Origin: Nostoc carneum NIES-2107
GTDB taxonomy: Bacteria; Cyanobacteriota; Cyanobacteriia; Cyanobacteriales; Nostocaceae
Length of the DNA: 64,000 bases
Assembly: GCA_002368155.1 (NCBI GenBank)
Contig: AP018180.1
Location: forward strand, 3,099,267-3,163,266
Direction: 5' to 3'
Below are positions 9,801 through 17,400 of this stretch, piece after piece. The notes under the pieces were generated by a model. It did not search any database. It was not told where the DNA came from and saw only the letters and a list, made by a program, of their open reading frames with translations. Each line of letters opens with the position of its first letter. Positions within the stretch are counted from its first letter, which is position 1. The position numbers and the translations under genes were made by a program.

Positions 9801-11053
9801 AGCAAAGTGTTGACCAATTTCAACAGCCGCAGTCCGTTGCGTTGCACCATTTCTAACTGTTCACGTTCCTTAGCTGGAAGCAAGCTAGCAGCGTTATTTA
9901 AGGTTTCCTCTAGCGGCCCTAACATCAGGGTGAGTGGAGTGCGAAATTCGTGACTGACGTTGCTAAAAAAAACTGTTTTGGCGCGATCAAGTTCTGCTAA
10001 AGCTTCTGCCCGTTTGCGTTCTTCTTCATAAGCTTGGGCGTTAGCAATGCTAGCAGCAATTTGGGCAGCTACTAGTTCGATAAATCCTTGATAGTTATTG
10101 TCAAACAGCCGAAACGGATTTAAACCGACAATTAATATCCCAGCTTTTCCCGTTTGTCCTGATGGGGCGATGGGTACGGCTACCGCTTGATGTGGTGCTT
10201 GTGGCCAAGCACCTGTAGGGAGGTTGACAAAATGCAAAGGTAAATCATCAATTAAGCATGGTTTATGAGTTCTCAGTACTTCTGCAAACGGCCAAATCGT
10301 AGCGTCATCAATAGCAGTCGTTTCTGGTACTGCTAGATGATCCCGCCCAATCCCAGAAGTTCCCGCGAGAAACACGCGCTGTTGTTCTGGATCTACCAGA
10401 TAAATCATCGCCAAGGGTAGATCGTAAGGGTTCGTTGCTAAACAACTAGCACTGAGAGAACAGGCTTCATCGAATGTACGTGCATCTACAGTTCTCGCAG
10501 CTAATTCCCGTAATAATGCTAACTGACGTTCACTAATGATGCGTTGTGTATCGTCTGTGTTAGCGCAGATAATGCCACCTGTGCCGCCTTGGTCGTTAGG
10601 AACTGGGCTATAAGAAAAGGTATAATATGTTTCTTCTGGGTAGCCATTGCGCTCCATAATTAGTAGTAGCGCTTCGTCGTAAGTCCCCTCATTATTTAGC
10701 ATCGCTGATTCAGCTCTGGGGCCTACCTGATCCCAAATCTCTCGCCATACATAAGCAGCTGGCTGTCCCAATACTTCTGGGTGTTTACCACCTACAATTG
10801 CTTTGTAGGCATCATTATAAAGGTTAATTAATTCCTCGCCCCACCAAACAAACATGGCTTGGCGAGACGTGAGCATAATTCTGACGGCGGTTTTCAAGCT
10901 TTGCGGCCATTGTTCTGTAGGCCCAAGGGAAGTTTGCGACCAATCCTTGGCTCGCATCCGCGCCCCCATTTCACCCCCGCCCAGCAGAAAGTTAACATCC
11001 GCACTGCTGGCTGGCGTTAACTTATTTTTTACACCTCCATCCTGATTAGCCAT
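6818..11053 (-). CDS. Double hybrid histidine kinase (PAS-GAF-HisKA-HATPase-REC-PAS-PAS-HisKA-HATPase-REC)
   Basis: A soluble cytoplasmic phosphorelay protein of about 1411 residues. In order: a PAS-like N-terminal domain (QAMFVWWGEELINLYND), GAF, HisKA (VSHEFRTPLTL, H368), HATPase (LLSNAFKF, GSGIGLSL), a receiver (LLADDNADMRDYV, LILTDVMMPGLDG), two PAS domains, a second HisKA (LSHELRSPLNP, H1049), a second HATPase (GGLGLGLAIV), and a terminal receiver (ILVVDDDPDTREF, ILLSDIGMPEMDG). A GTG at 11095 would add 14 residues but lacks a Shine-Dalgarno; the ATG at 11053 has AGGAG 13 bases upstream. A Ser/Ala/Pro linker at about 624-639 comes from an in-frame repeat. The last residues GRD and the stop lie in an STRR. 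The signal is unknown. Confidence 0.95.
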   Translation of the reverse strand: MANQDGGVKNKLTPASSADVNFLLGGGEMGARMRAKDWSQTSLGPTEQWPQSLKTAVRIMLTSRQAMFVWWGEELINLYNDAYKAIVGGKHPEVLGQPAAYVWREIWDQVGPRAESAMLNNEGTYDEALLLIMERNGYPEETYYTFSYSPVPNDQGGTGGIICANTDDTQRIISERQLALLRELAARTVDARTFDEACSLSASCLATNPYDLPLAMIYLVDPEQQRVFLAGTSGIGRDHLAVPETTAIDDATIWPFAEVLRTHKPCLIDDLPLHFVNLPTGAWPQAPHQAVAVPIAPSGQTGKAGILIVGLNPFRLFDNNYQGFIELVAAQIAASIANAQAYEEERKRAEALAELDRAKTVFFSNVSHEFRTPLTLMLGPLEETLNNAASLLPAKEREQLEMVQRNGLRLLKLVNTLLDFSRIEAGRVQASYEPIDLASFTAELASVFRSAIERADMQLIVNCPPLPAPVYVDREMWEKIVLNLLSNAFKFTFTGKITVNLHWLNSSVELQVKDTGIGIPIEEIPHLFERFHRVKGAQGRTFEGSGIGLSLVQELVQMHGGNVQVTSIFGQGSCFTVSIPTGSAHLPPDRISATRNLASTALNATSYLEEALRWLPTFGDEGVLSPSASSAPSASSAPSARILLADDNADMRDYVKRLLSQQYEVEAVGDGLAALSATQRLVPDLILTDVMMPGLDGFGLLQALRNEPQTKNVPIILLSARAGEEARVEGLEAGADDYLIKPFSARELLARVEAALKLARLRDEAMQREQGLRLEAEVATDHLETVLAGIKDQFYVLDREWRYTFVNDRVTVVVGKSQEELLGKVIWELYPDLIGSEFYTQVHHAFAQQQVMRFEYFYPALRRWFENRIYPFADGVSIFVTDISEQKQAELALRESEQRFRNMADNAPVMIWVTDSTGCCTYLSQSWYNFTGQTEDTGLGLGWLDAVHPEDFESAKNAFLAANQRHEAFRIDYRLRRKDGEYRWVIDAATPWLSWDGEFLGYIGSVIDITERKAAETERDRLLKLEQAARAEAEKANRIKDEFLAVLSHELRSPLNPILGWSRLLQTSNFDPASQQKALSTIERNAQLQVQLIDDLLDVSRILRGKLNLNMAAVDLVSVIEAAMETVRLAAVAKNIQIHTMLDTSFGLVLGDSSRLQQIVWNLLSNAVKFTPERGKINISLDYIDAQAQITVSDTGKGISSSFLPYVFEYFCQADSTTTRKFGGLGLGLAIVRHLVELHGGTVSAESPGEGQGATFTVRLPLLQDEGRRLKGESESANLAADTAVLTGIKILVVDDDPDTREFYTFVLDQSGANVTAVASAAEALQALVQSQPDILLSDIGMPEMDGYMLMRQIKALPTEKAKPIPAIALTAYAGELNQQQALLAGFQKHLSKPVEPDELISVITSLLGRD
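9128..9183. repeat. In-frame GGAGCAGAG repeat inside the hybrid kinase
   Basis: Degenerate tandem GGAGCAGAGGAGGCAGAG units encode a Ser/Ala/Pro-rich linker (SPSASSAPSASSAPSA) between the first ATPase and the first receiver domain. Confidence 0.8.
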
Positions 11054-12104
11054 ACAAATAAAGCCTACTCCTATTTGGAAAAATACATTATCCACAGGAA
11101 TTGACCACGTTCACCTCATTGATTGAGTAGGCTATCAATTCGTTGCATTGCTCATTTAGAAGGTGTGACGCGTCGATTTTCCTTCATAATGCAATATATA
11201 CTAATTTTTTCTGTAGATTAGGTCTTTTGCGATCAGCCTACAGATAGAGATGTTGCGTTTTGCTGTAATGGCAGGGTAGAGATGCAATTAAACCCCATAT
11301 AACTTGAAACCCGTAGTTTTTCCTCATCAGGTTCGAGATGAATTTTCACCCCTAGGCTATACCTGCGGTGGGCCAACGCAGTTTTTGTCTTGGCTCGTCT
11401 TGTTGTTGTTGAGGTGTGGTTTTGGCTAACTCTAGTGCAGACTCTAATCTCCTGATTAATTGCTTGTTCTATTTCGTTTGAAAAGAAGGGGTATAGCCTC
11501 CTGTTCTTTTATATAACAATGCTTCCTTCTCTCATCTAGTTCTATTTACTTATTTATCTGAATTTTTTGCAATCAAACTCCAGTTTTCCATCTCGATGAG
11601 GTTTAAGCCTGTTTTTTATCCTCTCTGTTCACTGTTACTTGTTCCCTGATTCTACAGAGAAATTTTATTAACTGAAAACTAGTAGAATATAAATAATATT
11701 AATTGATAATTATCTGAGCTTAAATAATTAACTGAATCAATTACATAAATTAGCTAGCTCTGCCTAGAGAGTGATTTTATCGCTAAAATCCGCCAAATAA
11801 TTTTCATTCTCCAGATTGATGCGAACCTTATGCAATCAAGATAAAAATAAATTATCGAACCTCAGATGAAGAGTTCACTACTTCAAAACTCAATCTAGCT
11901 GTTGAATAATAATTATATTATAAATTAATGAATTCATTATTCAACTTAGTTTGTAAGAAGTTAACTCCATCACTAGGTTTATTAGTAAAAAACAAAATGG
12001 AAGCACACCTAAAAAATGGATTTTCAATTAATCTTATTTAGGCAGATGCTTCTGTTTTGAAGTACAACTTATGCGTTGTTGACGCTTTTTATTGAGGAAT
12101 ACAA
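11054..12104. other. Long intergenic region, 1 kb
   Basis: AT-rich, with no supportable ORF. It holds a candidate plus-strand small RNA ending in a terminator-like hairpin (11363-11386) and a weaker hairpin around 11483-11512. The rest shows nothing recognisable. Confidence 0.5.
11363..11386 (+). terminator. Terminator-like hairpin with T-run, no ORF upstream
   Basis: CTGCG and CGCAG arms with an inner TGG/CCA pairing are followed by TTTTT. No plus-strand ORF ends before it, so it may terminate a small RNA. Confidence 0.45.
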
Positions 12105-12464
12105 ATGAAAATTATTGCTTTGGTTTCGTCCGTGTTACGTCCAGTGCGTTTTCTAGTTATCGCTTTTACCTGTACACTGCTCTTTGTGTCTAATGCGTTC
12201 CCTGCTTTTGCAATTGATAGCTATCAAAGCAATCCAGAAGAAGCCACTACACAACTTCTGGAAACTCAACGCAAGACCGACGAAGTCGGCAGATCCAACC
12301 CCCCTGGATTGAAAGAAGTTCAAAAGAAATCAAATGAAGGGCTGAATGAAGTTCAGGGTGATGCAGATATTGACAAAATGAAACGCCCTGAAAATTCTAC
12401 CAGTTCAACTTCAGTAGAAGATAATATCGAAAACTTTTTGGAAAAAGTAACAGGCAAGAAGTAA
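12105..12464 (+). CDS. Secreted small charged protein, hypothetical
   Basis: A 119-residue protein with a clear signal peptide (hydrophobic core FLVIAFTCTLLFVSNAFPAFA, probable cleavage near residue 37). The mature part is hydrophilic, rich in Glu/Gln/Lys/Asn, with repeated patterns such as EVQKKSNEGLNEVQGDADID, likely helical or disordered. A GAGG Shine-Dalgarno precedes the ATG, and a strong hairpin terminator follows at 12471. Its position beside Dps and other stress genes suggests a periplasmic stress protein. The family is not recognised. Confidence 0.75.
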   Translation: MKIIALVSSVLRPVRFLVIAFTCTLLFVSNAFPAFAIDSYQSNPEEATTQLLETQRKTDEVGRSNPPGLKEVQKKSNEGLNEVQGDADIDKMKRPENSTSSTSVEDNIENFLEKVTGKK

Positions 12465-12470
12465 GCCTTT

Positions 12471-12501
12471 TTTAGTCTCAGACTAATAATCTGAGACTAA
12501 A
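12471..12501 (+). terminator. Intrinsic terminator-like hairpin after the secreted protein gene
   Basis: Perfect 11-base arms TTTAGTCTCAG / CTGAGACTAAA with a 9-base loop, starting seven bases after the stop codon. Confidence 0.7.
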
Positions 12502-12574
12502 TTATAATGCTCTCCCAGTTCTACATCTAAGCTAAATTGGGTTATTTCCCCAAATAGTTTATAATCTCTGAATG

Positions 12575-12617
12575 TAAGAAGCATCTTGATAATCGTGAAG
12601 ATTCAAGATGCTTCTTA
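12575..12617. terminator. Strong isolated hairpin with 15-bp perfect stem
   Basis: TAAGAAGCATCTTGA pairs perfectly with TCAAGATGCTTCTTA across a 13-base loop. It lies 110 bases after the previous stop and 190 before dps, so it may be a backup terminator or part of an RNA. Confidence 0.5.
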
Positions 12618-12805
12618 AAATCTATAAATACAAACAAAACAAGAATAATTAGTTCGGATATTAAAATTTAAGCATCTGCCTATAAGCAGAAAAATCAACT
12701 CTTGCATTGAAATTAAAAATAATTAACATTATTTCTGTAGGCTGATGTAGTTTAAGGCTGAAATTTGGACACTTAATAAAGAAGTTCGCCAGAAGAGAGA
12801 AAGTT

Positions 12806-13345
12806 ATGCCTAAACCAAACATAGGATTAACAGAACAACAGCGTCAAGGTGTCATTAATTTGCTCAATCAAGATTTAGCAGATTCTTATGTGCTGTTAGT
12901 TAGAACTAAAAAGTATCACTGGGATGTTGTTGGCCCTCAGTTTCGTACTCTGCACCAACTATGGGAAGAACACTACGAGAAACTAACTGAAAATATTGAT
13001 GCTATAGCAGAGCGGATTCGGACTTTGGGTGGTTACCCTGTAGGTACATTAGAGGGATTTTTAAAGATTGCTACCCTGAAAGAAAAAGCTGGACAAGTTC
13101 CGACAGCTACAGGAATGGTAGCTCAACTAGTAGAAGATCATGAGCAGGTAATTCGTAACCTGAGAGAACATGTGGAGAGCTCCAGCGAAGAATTTAATGA
13201 TGAAGGAACTGCTGACTTTTTGACTGGATTGATGGAAGAACATGAGCAGATTGCTTGGATGCTGCGCTCCTTTATTGAAGGACAAGCATTGGAAGCAACC
13301 AGTAAACCTTCAGCCGCTGATACTCAAACTCCTGTAGGTGTATAG
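12806..13345 (+). CDS. dps: Dps family ferritin-like DNA/iron protection protein
   Basis: A 179-residue Dps-type miniferritin that oxidises Fe(II) with peroxide, stores iron and protects DNA. The inter-subunit ferroxidase ligands are complete and correctly spaced: H38, H50 (12 later), D65 (15 later) and E69 (4 later), in the signature KYHWDVVGPQFRTLHQLW followed by IDAIAERI. The Ser/Pro/Thr-rich tail (about 165-179) is not part of the fold. A GAAGAGAGAAAGTT sequence with purine-rich Shine-Dalgarno precedes the ATG, and a perfect terminator follows at 13411. It is transcribed singly within the stress cluster. Cyanobacteria usually carry several Dps paralogues; which one this is cannot be decided here. 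Confidence 0.95.
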   Translation: MPKPNIGLTEQQRQGVINLLNQDLADSYVLLVRTKKYHWDVVGPQFRTLHQLWEEHYEKLTENIDAIAERIRTLGGYPVGTLEGFLKIATLKEKAGQVPTATGMVAQLVEDHEQVIRNLREHVESSSEEFNDEGTADFLTGLMEEHEQIAWMLRSFIEGQALEATSKPSAADTQTPVGV

Positions 13346-13410
13346 CTAATAAAGCAGGTTCAGGGTTAGGGATAAGGGCGACAAGTTTTCTTTTAACTAA
13401 AAAGGATTTG

Positions 13411-13446
13411 AAGGGTAAAGGTTGCAATTCATCCTTTACCCTTTTT
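13411..13446 (+). terminator. Intrinsic terminator of dps
   Basis: AAGGGTAAAGG / CCTTTACCCTT perfect 11-base arms, directly followed by a T-run. Confidence 0.75.
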
Positions 13447-13512
13447 AACCTTTACTTTTCCCCCAATATAAACAGATAAAAAGTTGTAATTAAAAGATTT
13501 AAGGAGATTCGA

Positions 13513-14280
13513 GTGGCAGAAACCTATATAGCAGAACGTACTATTTCATCTGTATTTAAAGAACAGAAGCAAGTTGATGATGTAATTCGGCGTTTGTTAG
13601 ATCGAGGCGTACCGAGAGATCATATTTCTGTTTTGGGCAGAAACTTTCAATCAGAAACTCGAATTGCTGGGTTTATTACCAAGAGAGATGTAATTTTAGG
13701 GGGTTTAAGAACGGGAGCAATTTTTGGTTCCTTGTTTGGTTCTTTTCTCAGCTTGCTTACGGGTGTAGGCGTGCTGTTTATTCCCTTTATTGGGCCAATT
13801 GTCGCAGCAGGCCCCATTAGTGCGGTGTTACTGGGGGCTGCAACAGGCGCGATCGCAGGTAGTGCTGGTGCGGGATTAGTCTCAGTGCTTACGGCTTTAG
13901 GAATGCCGGAAGATAAGGCTACAGTTTACCAAACCCGCTTACAAGCTGGCGAGTTTTTATTAATGGCAGAAGTCCCAAGCGATCGCACTGGCGAATTTCA
14001 ATTATTATTAGAAAGTGCTGGAGGTGAAGAAATTCACAGCAATGATAAAATCTTAGCTCGTCCTTGCCCTGGCCCTTGCAACCGTCCAGAAGACTTATCG
14101 CCAGAAGTTCGCTCGCATTTATCGAATGAAGCACAGCGCACTTTTATTGAACGCTATAACGTCACCCTCGCTGAAACTAGCGACGAGTTCACATCTGAAC
14201 AAGCTGCTTGGGATGCAGTGCGTCAGCAATTTGATGAAGATGAAAATGGTGTTTGGTCACAGTCTAAAATAAAAGCTTGA
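13513..14280 (+). CDS. Stress protein: GsiB/17M-like glycine-rich N-domain fused to ChaB domain
   Basis: A 255-residue protein. Residues 8-60 resemble general-stress 17M-type sequences ([20 protein letters not shown], then a beta-hairpin). Residues about 65-135 are a Gly/Ala-rich double membrane-active segment ([19 protein letters not shown] and [19 protein letters not shown]), with a regulator-like strand (GEFLLMAEV) after it. Residues about 193-247 match the ChaB domain ([38 protein letters not shown]; split here for length). It uses a GTG start with a strong AAGGAG nine bases upstream. A perfect hairpin terminator follows. It probably works in envelope or osmotic stress, an inference from context. 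Confidence 0.8.
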   Translation: MAETYIAERTISSVFKEQKQVDDVIRRLLDRGVPRDHISVLGRNFQSETRIAGFITKRDVILGGLRTGAIFGSLFGSFLSLLTGVGVLFIPFIGPIVAAGPISAVLLGAATGAIAGSAGAGLVSVLTALGMPEDKATVYQTRLQAGEFLLMAEVPSDRTGEFQLLLESAGGEEIHSNDKILARPCPGPCNRPEDLSPEVRSHLSNEAQRTFIERYNVTLAETSDEFTSEQAAWDAVRQQFDEDENGVWSQSKIKA

Positions 14281-14303
14281 TTTTGGAAAATTAATTATAA
14301 ATC

Positions 14304-14345
14304 CAGATAAAAACAGATGAATGCAGATTTATCTGTTTTTATCTG
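14304..14345 (+). terminator. Hairpin terminator after the ChaB-domain gene
   Basis: CAGATAAAAACAGAT pairs perfectly over 15 bases with ATCTGTTTTTATCTG. It is 23 bases downstream of the stop codon. Confidence 0.65.
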
Positions 14346-14424
14346 CAATTCGAGTAAAAATAATTAATCTCTAATACAAGCTAAATAACGGTAAAAAATA
14401 TATAACTGTATTTTAATTTTATTC

Positions 14425-14444
14425 AGACGCGATTAACCGCGCCT
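14425..14444. repeat. AGACGCGATTAATCGCGTCT palindrome family, degenerate copy
   Basis: Degenerate member of a 20-base palindrome found better preserved at 38702-38721 and 43865-43884. Confidence 0.6.
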
Positions 14445-14453
14445 CTTCAGGTG

Positions 14454-14855
14454 CTAGGGCAATTTATAGCTAGCAACGCGGATAGTTAACTTACCTTTGT
14501 TGGGGTCTTGGCTAAATACAAATGCCCCTTCTTCCGTTTCCCCGCCAGATAAAAAGTCTATCTGTTGTTCTCCGGTTTCTGTAACTTTGCCGTTAATTTC
14601 TAACTCAGCCATGATTTGCACTGATTCGGCTGTATCTCCACCTTTATTGATCACTTCAAAAGGGACATAAAACTGTCCATTAATTTCGCGCGTTCTTTGT
14701 TTGTTAATGATGGATACTATCGGCGGTTGATTTTTGTCATTTAGCCAAGTGAATCCCACCATCCCAATAATTACTGTGAGAATAAATGAGGCAGCAGTAA
14801 ATGTGATCCATTCAGCAAGCGATCGCTCTTCATGCTGGTTATCTTGATTATTCAT
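14454..14855 (-). CDS. TIGR02588 family membrane-anchored protein
   Basis: A protein of 133 residues when started at the ATG at 14855, which overlaps the upstream stop as ATGA; a longer frame to 14924 is only read-through into the previous gene. It has a charged N-terminus, one transmembrane segment (FTAASFILTVIIGMVGFTWL, about 20-40) and an extracytoplasmic beta-rich domain (IINKQRTREINGQFYVPFEV, then EINGKVTETGEQQIDFLSGG) that resembles an Ig/CARDB-like fold. TIGR02588 and TIGR02587 genes are known as neighbours. Translational coupling indicates the two products act together. Function is not established. Confidence 0.8.
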   Translation of the reverse strand: MNNQDNQHEERSLAEWITFTAASFILTVIIGMVGFTWLNDKNQPPIVSIINKQRTREINGQFYVPFEVINKGGDTAESVQIMAELEINGKVTETGEQQIDFLSGGETEEGAFVFSQDPNKGKLTIRVASYKLP

Positions 14856-15721
14856 ATCGCTAACCTGCCAGCTGCACCACCAATGGTTGCAGGTAACCCT
14901 AACATTAAAGTGTGATCTAACCACATTGTCCAGGGGTCACTCAAACTCAACTTTTGGAAAAACCACAGCATCAACGCAGCGGCTAACAATGAAACTAAAT
15001 AAGACATAATGGTTTCGCTTGATGGGCGTTGAAAAATTCCTTTTTGCTGTCTGCGCTTTTGCTGGTCGGAAAAACCTGCCTGAAACACTATGCCATAGGA
15101 AATCACCAATGATGTAGCAATTATTGCTAGTAACCACGGAGGTGATACTGTGGCTGCTAGCATAGGAATTTCATCTGTGGGGGCAATGTTAAATGCAATT
15201 ACAGTCGCACCAATAAGAGTGGCACCTAAATCGGAGAGAGTGGCGTGTAAGTTACTCCGTTGTTTGTGGGTTGTTTGCCTTTCAGTATTGATACTATCAG
15301 TATCCCCTAAAAATTGATTAGCTAATGCTACACCAAGAGTAAATGGTACACTTTCAAAGATGATTTTGCCTAGTGCTTCTCTCAGAGAAGTTTGCGGTGT
15401 CAATTCTTGTAATAAAAAGAGCATAAAGCTAGAGCAAGTTAGCCCGATCGCCATTGCTTCTATAGTATCTATTATATCTTCGTAAGCTCGTCTACCATGT
15501 CTGCGTTTGCGGAAGCCTTCTGCCTGGTTAACTAAGAACACGCCAATAAACATTAATGCGATCGCTAACATCATCATCGGTGGTTTTGCCCGTGATCCAA
15601 TCCACCATACTTCCATTGTGTACAACAAGGGAATTCCAAACAAAAAGCCTCCACAAGTACCCCTAATGATGTCATTAATCTCACTTTTCCATATATTCTT
15701 TTGACGATATTTTTTGGACAC
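14852..15721 (-). CDS. TIGR02587 / DUF2391 family integral membrane protein
   Basis: A 289-residue polytopic membrane protein with about seven hydrophobic segments, for example GTCGGFLFGIPLLYTMEVWW, MMMLAIALMFIGVFLV and MSYLVSLLAAALMLWFF. Between segments two and three lies a basic, charged cytoplasmic stretch (FRKRRHGRRAYEDIIDTIEA). It uses a GTG start at 15721 with AAAGGA ten bases upstream. It is the first gene of a two-gene operon with the TIGR02588 protein, overlapping as ATGA. The family is conserved in cyanobacteria and other bacteria, but the substrate or role is unknown; stress association here is inference from neighbours. Confidence 0.8.
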   Translation of the reverse strand: MSKKYRQKNIWKSEINDIIRGTCGGFLFGIPLLYTMEVWWIGSRAKPPMMMLAIALMFIGVFLVNQAEGFRKRRHGRRAYEDIIDTIEAMAIGLTCSSFMLFLLQELTPQTSLREALGKIIFESVPFTLGVALANQFLGDTDSINTERQTTHKQRSNLHATLSDLGATLIGATVIAFNIAPTDEIPMLAATVSPPWLLAIIATSLVISYGIVFQAGFSDQQKRRQQKGIFQRPSSETIMSYLVSLLAAALMLWFFQKLSLSDPWTMWLDHTLMLGLPATIGGAAGRLAI

Positions 15722-16051
15722 TACTAAATTTTCCTTTCAGTTATTACTTACTGAGTTGTTGTTAGTTTAAAATAAGTAATTAATTGGGTAGCAAGCAGGA
15801 GCGATCGCTTACTCAATGATGGGTGTACGCTAAGCCTAAAGACTTACACATGAGAATTTATTCATTCCGGTTGGAAATTTAGGAATATTTTTATTATTTA
15901 TTATAGAAGCTGCGAATTTGGCATCTATCTTAGGTCGATAAATTCAGGTAGTAATCAACTTTCTCCTGATAGATGCAAAAGTTTTATTTGATAGTCTAAA
16001 TTATTTTTGTTACTAATAATTCAACTTAACTAAGAGTGCAGGTAAAAACTT
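15722..16051. other. Divergent intergenic region
   Basis: Divergent promoters of the TIGR02587 operon (minus) and the CsbD gene (plus) must lie here. No ORF or RNA gene was seen. One HIP1 octamer is present near 15801. Confidence 0.4.
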
Positions 16052-16234
16052 ATGAGTATTGAAAACAGAGTAGAAGCTACCGCCAAAAATATCGAAGGTA
16101 AAGTTCAAGAGGTCATCGGAGAAGTAACTGGTAACCCAGCAGATAAAGCTGAAGGTAAAGCCAAGCAAGCTGAAGCCCAAGTTACACACACCACCGAAAA
16201 CATTAAAGATGAACTCAAAAAGGCGATAGATTAG
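16052..16234 (+). CDS. CsbD family general stress protein
   Basis: A 60-residue soluble protein matching the CsbD family throughout (RVEATAKNIEGKVQEVIGEV, then GNPADKAEGKAKQAEAQV). It is composed of charged, Ala-rich amphipathic repeats, Lys/Glu-rich and likely disordered in solution. CsbD proteins are abundant sigma-B-type stress proteins in Bacillus; the biochemical role is unknown. It is a single gene, preceded by a long AT-rich leader and followed by a shared hairpin at 16526. The full family length is present. Confidence 0.9.
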   Translation: MSIENRVEATAKNIEGKVQEVIGEVTGNPADKAEGKAKQAEAQVTHTTENIKDELKKAID

Positions 16235-16369
16235 TTCTCTAAGTAACAATGTTGGGTGCAACCTTTGAGACTAATTCGTAATTCGTAATTACAGAAGGCT
16301 GACAAAATCTAATACCTCTAGCTTTACAATTTTTTACTCCCCAATTTCTCACAAGTTTAGTAGTTTAGT

Positions 16370-16462
16370 TGGTTGGGTTGACGTGAGGAAACCCAACACC
16401 GAAATATAGGTTAAGCTTTCAAGACCCATGTTGGGTTGCGCTGCGCTTAATCCAACCTACAT
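16370..16462. repeat. Pair of GTTGGGTT/AACCCAAC palindromic repeats
   Basis: Two units: GGTTGGGTT...AAACCCAAC at about 16370-16396 and GTTGGGTTGCGCTGCGCTTA followed by ATCCAACCTAC at 16433-16462. Related copies lie at 20439-20507 and 55396-55428. Confidence 0.65.
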
Positions 16463-16525
16463 CTGCTATATCTGCTGCTTGTGAGAAATACAGGTATTAA
16501 ATTGTAGAGAATTAGGATAAATTGT

Positions 16526-16558
16526 AGAACTCCGTTTCTTTAAAGAAAGTGGAGTTCT
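16526..16558. terminator. Bidirectional hairpin between convergent genes
   Basis: AGAACTCC-TTTCTTT pairs with AAAGAAA-GGAGTTCT with one mismatch, followed by TATTCTTTTT. It separates the CsbD gene from the convergent GlsB gene. Confidence 0.65.
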
Positions 16559-16614
16559 ATTCTTTTTAAGAAAGGTAATAGGTTAACTCTAGCCATGAGC
16601 CTAATATTATGTGC

Positions 16615-16887
16615 TTAATAACTGCTACGACCAGTTAATAAGCCCCATAAGAAAATAGCAATTATTGAGCCAATGACAGCAATAATTAAGCTAGGAATAC
16701 TGAGAGTAGCAGCAGCAAATATTGATCCTGGTGGACTCAAGAAAGAAACTAAAGTTCCTCCAATCAAAGCACCAATTATACCTAAAACCATTGTCGAAAG
16801 AATTCCGCCACCTTGACGACCTGGGTAAATAGCTTTAGCTATAGCACCAGCAATAATACCAAGAACAACCCAAGCAAGAAGGTTCAT
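16615..16887 (-). CDS. GlsB/YeaQ/YmgE family stress membrane protein
   Basis: A 90-residue integral membrane protein with three hydrophobic segments (MNLLAWVVLGIIAGAIAKAI, TMVLGIIGALIGGTLVSFL, LIIAVIGSIIAIFLWGLL), separated by the signature YPGRQGGG. It starts at the ATG at 16887; the TTG at 16902 adds five residues without a Shine-Dalgarno. The family is also called transglycosylase-associated, a name with no proven activity. A close paralogue lies at 29274-29546 in this window and shares the AKAIYPG(R/H)QGGGIL block. Its role in stress is inferred from the family and neighbours. Confidence 0.9.
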   Translation of the reverse strand: MNLLAWVVLGIIAGAIAKAIYPGRQGGGILSTMVLGIIGALIGGTLVSFLSPPGSIFAAATLSIPSLIIAVIGSIIAIFLWGLLTGRSSY

Positions 16888-17335
16888 AATTTTCTGTACC
16901 AAATGTAACTACTAGGTTATTGATTACAGTCTAAAGTGACTTCTGCCATAAGAGATAAGTATCAATTGTAAAAAAAAATTGCCTGATACTTCTTAAAAAA
17001 TAAATTGCGATATATACCTAGATAAAATTCTGCAAATAATCATCCAAAAAATAAATTCTAGGCTTGGTATTTGTACTATTTAAGCAACCTAGATATCCAG
17101 TTTTTTTTCGCAATTTGAGATTACTAAAAACTCGCGAAATATCACATACAATTACGGAAAAGAGTAAACAAAATTTAGCATAACTAGCAATTTTCATACA
17201 TTTTTTGGAAGCAATATATCTTTATAAGTATTCTGTCAACCCAAAAATGTTGGGTGAAGTTTAAGGAAAGGGTAAGGGATAAAAAAACTGTATTCCCCCT
17301 GAACCTTTAACCTTTGTAATTGGTAACAAAAAATT
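16888..17335. other. Intergenic region upstream of GlsB gene
   Basis: AT-rich, no ORF or RNA gene seen. It includes a GGGTGAAGTTTAAGGAAAGG / CCCTGAACCTTTAACCTTT low-complexity stretch near 17255-17315. Confidence 0.4.
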
Positions 17336-17366
17336 GGGGTAATTCTGGGAGACTCCAGAATTACCC
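17336..17366 (-). terminator. Intrinsic terminator of ftsH
   Basis: Perfect 13-base arms GGGGTAATTCTGG / CCAGAATTACCCC with a 5-base loop. On the minus strand it is followed by AATTTTTTG. It lies 35 bases past the ftsH stop. Confidence 0.8.
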
Positions 17367-17400
17367 CGAATTTAAATTTTAAATTTATAGAAGCGATCGC

